From Pseudomonadota bacterium (GTDB lineage: Bacteria > Chloroflexota > UBA6077 > JAJPHF01): a stretch of 64,000 bases of DNA. Position 1 is the first letter of the stretch; every line of letters begins with the position of its first letter. Both the position numbers and the translations under genes were made by a program. The notes beneath the pieces were generated by a model, which saw only the letters and a list, made by a program, of their open reading frames with translations, was not told the DNA's origin and ran no database searches. The stretch spans positions 1 to 64,000 of the forward strand of contig JAJPHF010000134.1 in NCBI GenBank assembly GCA_021325365.1, read 5' to 3'. Shown in pieces: positions 58,672-64,000 of the stretch.

Positions 58672-59775
58672 TCAGCGCGCGGCGAGGGCCTGGAGCGCGG
58701 CGGCGCGCGGCCCGTCGTCCACGAACAGGTTGAGGTCGAGCGGCTCGGCGAAGCGCAGATAGCCGCGCTCCAGGTAGAACTGCTGCTGGTCCATCAGCGA
58801 GGGCACGTTTACGCGCAGCTCCGGGTCGTTGTACTGGGGCAGCGCCTTCTGGAGAACGGCGGCCGGCACGTGGGTGTACTTCTCGATGATAGCGGTGATC
58901 GTCGGCGAGTTGTAGCCCTCGCGCACGGCGTCGCGCAGCGAGCGAATGTAGGCGCGCAGGAACGCTTCGAGCGCGGGCCGGTCCTTCAAGAAGGCGTCGC
59001 CCGCCACGATGACGCCGCCCTGCACGCCGTGCAGGTAGTCCGTCACCAGCGGGGTGGCGACGCCCAGCTCGATCGCCTGCGTGCCGAACGGCTCCGTCGG
59101 ATAGATGGCGTCGACGGCGCCGTTGCTGAGCGCCACCGGCATGTCGGGGAACCCCATGATCTGCACGTCCACGTCGGCCACCGTCAGCCCGCCGGTGCGC
59201 AGCGCCTCGTTGAGGCCGTACTCGCTGTAGACGCCGGTCCCGTTCAGCGCGACCTTGCGGCCGCGCAGGTCGCTCGCGTCGCGCACCGCGCCGCTGTCGT
59301 AGAGCGCCTTCCGCACGAGCAGCGGGAAGGCGTGCGGGCCGGAGGGCGGCGTGCCGAACGTGCCCGCCACCATCTTCACGTCGATCCCGCTGGCGAAGAC
59401 GTTGAGCGCGGCCACGCCGACCGTGATGTTGGCGACTTGCAGGTTGCCGGCCGCCGCCTGGGCTAGCGCCTCGGTCGTGACCGAGACGTTCTCCGACTCC
59501 AGGTCGATGCCCTCGGCCTCGAAGTAGCCGCGCTCCAGCCCGATGAAGTACGGCGCCGAGCCCGCCGTGGGGATGTAGCCGGCGACGACCCGGGTCTTCT
59601 GGGCCACGGGCGCCGGGGCCGCCGGCGCGGGCGCGGGCGCGCTCGCGACCGGCTGGCTGCCGGCCGGCGACGCGGGCGCCGGTGGCGCGCTCGGCCCCGC
59701 CGCCGGCCGTGGGGCGCAGGCCGCGAGCAGAAGCAGGCAGATCGGGAGCAGGCGCCGGCCGCGAAGCGTAGCCAT
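58672..59775 (-). CDS. ABC transporter substrate-binding lipoprotein, NMT1/SsuA-like
   Basis: A 367-residue exported binding protein with a short signal peptide and lipobox Cys20 (LLLLAAC), a Pro/Ala/Ser linker to about residue 55, and a type 2 binding domain (SAPYFIGLERGYFEAEGIDLE, DASDLRGRKVALNGTG). I prefer ATG at 59775, with AGGGG six bases upstream, over GTG at 59778. It lies 24 bp before the MBL-fold gene and is separated from the cupin gene by a hairpin at 59817-59835. No transport membrane proteins are encoded nearby. Confidence 0.92.
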   Translation of the reverse strand: MATLRGRRLLPICLLLLAACAPRPAAGPSAPPAPASPAGSQPVASAPAPAPAAPAPVAQKTRVVAGYIPTAGSAPYFIGLERGYFEAEGIDLESENVSVTTEALAQAAAGNLQVANITVGVAALNVFASGIDVKMVAGTFGTPPSGPHAFPLLVRKALYDSGAVRDASDLRGRKVALNGTGVYSEYGLNEALRTGGLTVADVDVQIMGFPDMPVALSNGAVDAIYPTEPFGTQAIELGVATPLVTDYLHGVQGGVIVAGDAFLKDRPALEAFLRAYIRSLRDAVREGYNSPTITAIIEKYTHVPAAVLQKALPQYNDPELRVNVPSLMDQQQFYLERGYLRFAEPLDLNLFVDDGPRAAALQALAAR

Positions 59776-59816
59776 CACTATCCCCTACACGAGCGGGTGG
59801 CCCCGATTGGATTGTG

Positions 59817-59835
59817 GGGTTGACGAAGTCAACCC
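59817..59835. terminator. Hairpin between cupin and lipoprotein genes
   Basis: GGGTTGAC (59817-59824) and GTCAACCC (59828-59835) form a perfect 8-bp stem with loop GAA. It lies 25 bp after the cupin stop on the minus strand. No clear U-tract follows. It may attenuate transcription between the two parts of the gene run. The GGGTTG...CAACCC core is shared with the hairpin at 22391-22441. Confidence 0.5.
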
Positions 59836-59859
59836 GACCACCTCATGGCGAGCATCTGC

Positions 59860-60483
59860 CTAGAGCCGCTGGCTGGGCAGCATCTCGGCCGGCGTCTGGC
59901 GAGGCCCCAGGCTCTCGTAGTACTCGTTCGTCTCGGGGTCGTAGCGGCCCTGGTTGAACTCGCCGCCCTTCTGGCTGCGGATGATCACTGCCACGGTCCG
60001 CTCCCCCACGGTCACCTCGGTGTGGATCTCGTACGGCCGGACGAGGTCGATCTCGCCCGGGCCGACGTGCAGGTCCGCCGTTTGCCGAATCTCCGCGTAG
60101 TTCGGGCGGGAGCGGTCGTCCACCCGCTCGTAGCGCTCGATGCGCTCGTGGCCGTCGAGCACGCCGTACAGCGTGTAGATGTGCGCGTGGTCGTGGATGC
60201 GCGCTCGCGCCCCTTGCCGCGCCCGGCCTTTCACCAGCCCGTTGATCGCGAAGCCGAAGTCGGGGTCCTCGTAGAACAGCAGGTTCTCCGCCCGCCCGTC
60301 CGCCGGGACACAGTCGGGCCAGCTCTTCGACGCTTCCACGACCTCGGGGTCCGCCAGCAGCTCGGCGAGGATCGGCGTGAGCGCCGTCCAGCGTTTGTCG
60401 AGGTCCGGCTCACGGGCGAACAGCTCCCGCGTCTTGCTAACGAACCGCTCCAGCGCGTTCTGGGTAGTCGTCTGCGTGGCCAT
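59860..60483 (-). CDS. Cupin-type metal enzyme (cysteine dioxygenase-like)
   Basis: A 207-residue protein. Residues ~80-180 form a cupin barrel with ARIHDHAHIYTLYGVLDGHE (metal-binding HxH) and VRPYEIHTEV, where the third His lies. The pattern resembles cysteine/thiol dioxygenases and the COG5553-type predicted dioxygenases. The N-terminal 75 residues are helical. AGGAGGA lies before the ATG, and the stop of the amidohydrolase is 9 bp upstream, so it is translated from the same transcript. A dioxygenase role in degradation of the pathway's substrate is plausible but inferred. Confidence 0.85.
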   Translation of the reverse strand: MATQTTTQNALERFVSKTRELFAREPDLDKRWTALTPILAELLADPEVVEASKSWPDCVPADGRAENLLFYEDPDFGFAINGLVKGRARQGARARIHDHAHIYTLYGVLDGHERIERYERVDDRSRPNYAEIRQTADLHVGPGEIDLVRPYEIHTEVTVGERTVAVIIRSQKGGEFNQGRYDPETNEYYESLGPRQTPAEMLPSQRL

Positions 60484-60492
60484 GCCTTCCTC

Positions 60493-61647
60493 CTATCCCC
60501 TGTCCCCCATCCCCACCGTCTGCGGCACGTCGGCGACGGCGTAGAAGCGCGCGCAGTTGTCCCACAGGATCTTGCGTTTGTCCTCATCCGAGATGGGCAG
60601 CTGCAGGAAGCTGTCCACGGCGTGGGGATAGCGCGAGTCGCCGTGCGGGTAGTCGGTGGAGAAGACGATCTGGTCGGCGCCGAACTCCTCGATCATGTGG
60701 CGCGCGGGCGTCTCGTCCGGCTCGATGGAGACGTAGCACTGGCGCTTGAAGTACTCGCTCGGCGCCATCTTGAGGTCCGGCATGAAGACGTCGCCCTCGC
60801 GCTCGTAGCTCTCGTCGAACCGCCAGAGCAGCCACGGCACCCAGGCACAGTTGGCCTCCAGGAAGGCCACCTTGAGCGTGGGATGACGCTCCAGGATACC
60901 GCCGCCGATGAAGCTGCCCAGCCCGAGCATCTGCTCGAATGGCTGGGCGTACACCCGGCGCAGCCCGAAGTTCGGCTCGTACTGTTCGCCGCTCTGGCGC
61001 GCACGCGAACCCGTGGCCTCGTGGAAGCCGACGGGCACCGCCAGCTCCTCCAGCGTGTCCCACAGCGGCTCATAGTAGGGGTCGTGCCAGGCCTTGCCGT
61101 TGACGACGTTCGACCGCACGAAGACCGCCCGAAAGCCTAGCTCCTCGACCACGCGGCGCGTCTCCTGCACGGCATCCGCGACGTCGTAGACCGACAGCAT
61201 GCCGGCGCCGAGCAGCCGCGTAGGATTGGCCTGGCAGAAGTCGAACAGCCAGTCGTTGTAGGCCCGAGCGATGGCAGCGGCGAAGCGAGGCTCCCGGTCC
61301 GGGTAAGTGAGCACGCTGAGTCCGCGGGAGGGGAACAGCACCGCCACGTCGATGCCTTCCACGTCCATTGCTTCGAGCTGGACGTCAGGCGTCCAGCCGC
61401 GCCGCGAGTGGTCGCGGTAGATCGCCTGGTTGCGCTCGTAGTTCCGACCGCGGTGCGGCGTGCCGGCGACCCGCCGGCCGCCGGGCTCGCCGTCGGGGAA
61501 GCTAATGCCCAGGTCGCGCACGTTCTCGGAGGTGTGCCCCCGCGGCGCCAGCGCCCGAAACTCCGGCGCGATGTAGCGCTCCCAGAGGTCGGGCGGCTCC
61601 ATCAGGTGCATGTCGCTGTCGAACACCCGGAACCCGTTCTTCGCCAT
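60493..61647 (-). CDS. Amidohydrolase-superfamily protein (COG2159)
   Basis: A 384-residue TIM-barrel metal hydrolase or decarboxylase. The N-terminal VFDSDMHLMEP gives the metal Asp/His, GFHEATGS is the middle ligand region, and FSTDYPHGDSRYPHAV the final Asp/His pair. This matches the amidohydrolase-2 family, whose members decarboxylate aromatic acids (ACMSD-like) or hydrolyse ring amides and esters. It is the second gene of a compact run: binding lipoprotein (12 bp upstream), amidohydrolase, cupin. The three together suggest uptake and breakdown of an aromatic-type acid (inference). Confidence 0.92.
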   Translation of the reverse strand: MAKNGFRVFDSDMHLMEPPDLWERYIAPEFRALAPRGHTSENVRDLGISFPDGEPGGRRVAGTPHRGRNYERNQAIYRDHSRRGWTPDVQLEAMDVEGIDVAVLFPSRGLSVLTYPDREPRFAAAIARAYNDWLFDFCQANPTRLLGAGMLSVYDVADAVQETRRVVEELGFRAVFVRSNVVNGKAWHDPYYEPLWDTLEELAVPVGFHEATGSRARQSGEQYEPNFGLRRVYAQPFEQMLGLGSFIGGGILERHPTLKVAFLEANCAWVPWLLWRFDESYEREGDVFMPDLKMAPSEYFKRQCYVSIEPDETPARHMIEEFGADQIVFSTDYPHGDSRYPHAVDSFLQLPISDEDKRKILWDNCARFYAVADVPQTVGMGDRG

Positions 61648-61659
61648 GGCGTCCTTCCC

Positions 61660-62787
61660 CTACTGCTTCCGTAGGATCGCCTGAAACTCCGTGCGGAGCC
61701 GATCTTGCTCCTCCGCGTTGGCCCGCTCCGCGAACTGCAGGTTCAACTCCGTGAACTTGACGCCCTGGGCCTGAAGCTGCGCGATCCGGGGCGCCACCTT
61801 CGAGCCGGGCACGAGATGGTGGTCCGCGGCCTGGGTCTCCCAGACGATATCCTGGCCCTCGCGGCTGAGGAGCCAGTCGATGAACAGTTTGGCGGCGTTC
61901 GGGTGCGCCGCGTTCTTCGGCACGCCGACGTACCAATGGAAGAGCAGCGCCGCGTCGGTGGGCACGGCCTGCGCCAGCGGCAGGCCCTTCATCCGCTCGA
62001 GGTCGGCCTGGTAGCTGCCGCAGTCGAGCGCGTAGAGGTCGAACTCGCCGCTCAGGACCCGCTCGTTCTCCCCGCAGCGGATCAGGCCCGCCACCTGGTC
62101 GGCCAGACGCCTGAGGTAGTCGCGCACCCGTTGCTCGCCCCACAGCTCGGGGCTGGCCAGCTCGGGGAAGATGGCGGCGTACACCGTGGAGGCGATGCGC
62201 CCCTTGTACTCGGGCTTCAGCAAGTCCTGGAGGCTCGTCGGCACGGCCGCGCCCGTGAGCTTCGCCGAGTTGTAGGTGATGCCGATCGTGCTGGAGATCA
62301 GCTCCACCGCGACGTTGCCGGGCGCGATGAGGCGCGGGTCCTGGATGTGCGGCGCCCAGCTCATCCAGTCGACGGGCTCCAGCGTGTCGCCCTCCTCCAG
62401 CGCGCGGATGGCGCTCTCGGGACCGACGAAGACGTCGGTCGAGGCCCGCCGCTGCGCCTTGTACTCCTGGATGAGCCGCGTTGCCACCTCGGGCATTGGG
62501 GGGCCGGGGGTGAACTGGACGCTCAGGCTCAGGCCGTAGCGCGCGTTGAACGCCGCGGCCAGGCGCTGGGCGCCCTCGCTGCCGCTCATCGTGTTCTCGC
62601 CCCAGACGAGCAGCAGCTCGCCCTCCTGGCGCGCGGCGTCCACGAGCGGCTGCACGGCGTCGCTGGGCGCGGGCGCGGCGGCCGCCGCGGGCGGGACGGC
62701 CGCGGGCGCGGGGCCGGCGGGGGCGCAGGCGACTCCGCCGAGGAGCAGCGCGCTAGCCAGGTTGCCGATCAGAGTGACACGGTGCAT
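61660..62787 (-). CDS. Extracellular solute-binding lipoprotein, iron/spermidine-type
   Basis: A 375-residue binding lipoprotein with lipobox Cys21 (LGGVAC), an Ala/Pro linker, and a family-1 type fold (GELLLVWGENTMSGSEGAQR, AAFNARYGL, later NAAKLFIDWLLSREGQD). This group (FutA/PotD-like) differs from the NMT1-like proteins elsewhere in the window. It starts the transcript unit with amidohydrolase and cupin, although the VOC gene lies 47 bp upstream on the same strand. Ligand unknown. No ABC membrane subunits are encoded. Confidence 0.92.
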   Translation of the reverse strand: MHRVTLIGNLASALLLGGVACAPAGPAPAAVPPAAAAAPAPSDAVQPLVDAARQEGELLLVWGENTMSGSEGAQRLAAAFNARYGLSLSVQFTPGPPMPEVATRLIQEYKAQRRASTDVFVGPESAIRALEEGDTLEPVDWMSWAPHIQDPRLIAPGNVAVELISSTIGITYNSAKLTGAAVPTSLQDLLKPEYKGRIASTVYAAIFPELASPELWGEQRVRDYLRRLADQVAGLIRCGENERVLSGEFDLYALDCGSYQADLERMKGLPLAQAVPTDAALLFHWYVGVPKNAAHPNAAKLFIDWLLSREGQDIVWETQAADHHLVPGSKVAPRIAQLQAQGVKFTELNLQFAERANAEEQDRLRTEFQAILRKQ

Positions 62788-62834
62788 GGCTCCCTCCGCG
62801 CGGCGCGACGACGGCGGCCAGTCCTAGCGCGTGA

Positions 62835-63677
62835 CTACTCGCGGCTCGGGCGGCCGAGGGTGGCCGCGGCGGCGCGCTCGTCCCACACGGCGTTCACGAT
62901 GCGCGGCCCGGCACCCTCCTCCTGCCAGCCCGTGCCGCCGCGCAGGTCGAAGTGGTTGCCGTCCACGTCCCACACGCGGTAGTACTCGGCGCGGTCGGGG
63001 CGCTTGGCGATGCGCGCCTCGGGCGGTAGGCCCACCAGGCGGTCCTCGATCGGGCTGGCAGCCTCGATGCCGAAGTGGTTCAGGCCGGGCTTGAAGTGGT
63101 CGATGCCCGCCTCGCGGCCGTTGGCGCGCATCTCCTCCGCGCTGGCGAGGATCGTGAACGCCGTGAAGCCGTCGCCCAAGGCGCGGAAGTTCCAGCTCCA
63201 GCGGCTGGGGTTGCGCTTCTCCAGGCCGAGCACCTGCTCGTAGAAGTCGGCCACGGCGTCGCCGTTGGGCTGGCAGAGGGCGACGTGGCGGATGGCCGGG
63301 CGCCGGGGCGCGGCGGGCGGCAGCCCGAAGCTGCTCGTGGAGACGCAGACGGCGTAGCCGTTGGGGTCGCGCAGGCGGAAGTCGCCGTAGTGCGGCCCGC
63401 CCGGCTCCGGCTCCAGTGCCACGTCGGGCGCGAAGCGCCGCAGGCGATCTTTCAGCTCGTCGAGGTCGTCGATGGCGATGCCGGGGTGGTGCAGGCCCGG
63501 CGCGTCGCCGCCGTCGCGGTACGGCAGGATGCTGAGGTTGTACAGGTCGTCGGTGAGGGAGATCTCGCCCGAGGGCGAGCGCGTCAGCTCGCGGAGCCCC
63601 ATGTAGCGCACGTAGAAGTCGGCGAGCCGCTCTGGTTGCTGGCTGACGATGGCCAGGTAGCGAATCGTGGCTTGCAT
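62835..63677 (-). CDS. VOC-family dioxygenase-like protein, two modules
   Basis: A 280-residue protein with two VOC modules like an extradiol ring-cleavage dioxygenase. The first (residues ~4-125) has IRYLAIVSQQP, LHHPGIAID and RDPNGYAVCVS. The second (residues ~130-260) has IRHVALCQPNG (metal His), LNHFGIE (His) and YRVWDVDGNHFDL, a metal-site-like triad. Fused two-module VOC proteins of this size are often catechol dioxygenases, so a ring-cleavage role fits the neighbouring amidohydrolase (inference). The ATG at 63677 has GGGAGCGGGAG upstream. Confidence 0.9.
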   Translation of the reverse strand: MQATIRYLAIVSQQPERLADFYVRYMGLRELTRSPSGEISLTDDLYNLSILPYRDGGDAPGLHHPGIAIDDLDELKDRLRRFAPDVALEPEPGGPHYGDFRLRDPNGYAVCVSTSSFGLPPAAPRRPAIRHVALCQPNGDAVADFYEQVLGLEKRNPSRWSWNFRALGDGFTAFTILASAEEMRANGREAGIDHFKPGLNHFGIEAASPIEDRLVGLPPEARIAKRPDRAEYYRVWDVDGNHFDLRGGTGWQEEGAGPRIVNAVWDERAAAATLGRPSRE

Positions 63678-63759
63678 CTCCCGCTCCCTTCCCGTCCCCC
63701 GGGCGGCCCTCGCGCCGCCAGCGGCCCGCACGACGCGTCCTCAGGCGCGGCGGTGGCTA

Positions 63760-63788
63760 ACGATAGCACCGCGCTCCCCCCGCTGCAA
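63760..63788 (-). promoter_or_regulatory. Possible promoter for the 63.7-55.8 kb operon
   Basis: On the minus strand, TTGCAG (63788-63783) and TATCGT (63765-63760) are spaced 17 bp, about 80 bases before the VOC start. Each matches the consensus only moderately. It is the best candidate for the long minus-strand run starting here. Confidence 0.38.
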
Positions 63789-63830
63789 CGGGCGCTCCCG
63801 GTGGTAGATTATCGGGGGAAGCCCAGGCGA

Positions 63831-63848
63831 GCCAGCATGGATGCTGGC
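63831..63848. other. Short perfect hairpin before the edge gene
   Basis: GCCAGCAT (63831-63838) and ATGCTGGC (63841-63848) form an 8-bp stem with a GG loop. It lies 58 bp upstream of the plus-strand gene at 63907 and may sit in its leader. Confidence 0.4.
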
Positions 63849-63906
63849 CCGCTGTACCCGCCGTGCCGCCTGGTCGTGCCGCGGCCCGGCGGCAATAGGG
63901 AGCGTC

Positions 63907-64000
63907 ATGAAGCTGCTCTTGGAAGTGCTCATCTCCCTGATTCTGCACCCGCTGGCCGTCATCCTCCTGTGGATCAACCTGGCCGGCCGCGCCGACCTCT
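63907..64000 (+). CDS. Membrane protein, N-terminal fragment cut by the window edge
   Basis: From ATG 63907 (AGGGAG six bases upstream) the frame runs off the window. The visible residues (LLLEVLISLILHPLAVILLW) form one hydrophobic helix with a positive end (NLAGRADL). It is likely an inner-membrane protein. The family cannot be named from 31 residues. Confidence 0.5.
   Translation, partial: MKLLLEVLISLILHPLAVILLWINLAGRADL

Noticed and set aside
59817..59835. TTGAC within the hairpin as a promoter -35 box
   Set aside because: The hexamer is part of a perfect stem and no -10 sequence lies at the right distance on either strand.

Overview
This 64 kb window has about 59 protein-coding genes. 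It is very GC-rich, with G or C at almost every third codon position. No rRNA, tRNA, CRISPR array or intact transposase was seen. The gene set best fits a Chloroflexota (Chloroflexi) bacterium. It combines a HerA-NurA pair, many orphan ABC-type binding lipoproteins, luciferase-like flavin oxidoreductases, VOC proteins, short 'core' MetE-like methyltransferases and DUF433/DUF5615/HicB/Uma2 genes. The taxonomy is inference from gene content only.

Layout. 1-2.1 kb: APC-type permease flanked by a dispersed stem-loop repeat. 2.2-9 kb: signalling cluster (PAS histidine kinase, CheB-CheR-PAS-kinase fusion, divergent stand-alone CheB, OmpR-type regulator) with no receptor, CheA or CheW. 9.2-17.7 kb, minus strand: LLM oxidoreductase, a 2-oxoacid dehydrogenase operon (E1 alpha, E1 beta, E2), an isoprenylcysteine methyltransferase-like membrane protein, an SDR coupled to a binding lipoprotein, and an alpha/beta hydrolase lacking its nucleophilic serine. 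18-26 kb: xanthine-dehydrogenase-type molybdenum subunit, two binding lipoproteins, VOC, MBL-fold, YciI and TAXI-type proteins. 26-34 kb: secreted phosphoesterase, small zinc-site proteins, F420-type LLM oxidoreductase, Tat-exported M20 hydrolase, REC-kinase-REC hybrid. 34-38 kb: MFS transporter overlapping a fused acyl ligase-ACP-acyltransferase, which resembles LplT/Aas of E. coli rearranged. 38-49 kb: HTH-HNH pair, two core-MetE proteins around a binding lipoprotein, Uma2, a DUF433-DUF5615 pair, L-2-hydroxyglutarate oxidase, VOC, enoyl-CoA hydratase, and toxin-antitoxin remnants (two HicB genes, one beside a hicA stub, an orphan DUF433-like gene, and a frameshifted gene).

49-54.1 kb holds the most interesting locus. 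It is a tightly packed minus-strand operon of sigma-70-like factor, HTH-like protein, ImmA/IrrE metallopeptidase, NurA nuclease and HerA ATPase, with a 16-bp palindrome over the likely promoter. The architecture suggests a protease-repressor switch that controls a DNA-end-processing machine, for damage response or defence. 54.2-64 kb: glycine-rich secreted protein, small secreted protein, then a long minus-strand run (VOC, binding lipoprotein, amidohydrolase, cupin, binding lipoprotein, MBL-fold protein, membrane-phosphatase fusion), and the start of a membrane protein at the edge.

Two themes recur. Seven solute-binding proteins occur without any ABC or TRAP membrane partner and sit next to catabolic enzymes, which points to scavenging of small organic molecules. 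Several families of GC-rich palindromic repeats lie between genes, and two of them lie in frame inside enzymes (E2 and the acyl ligase).
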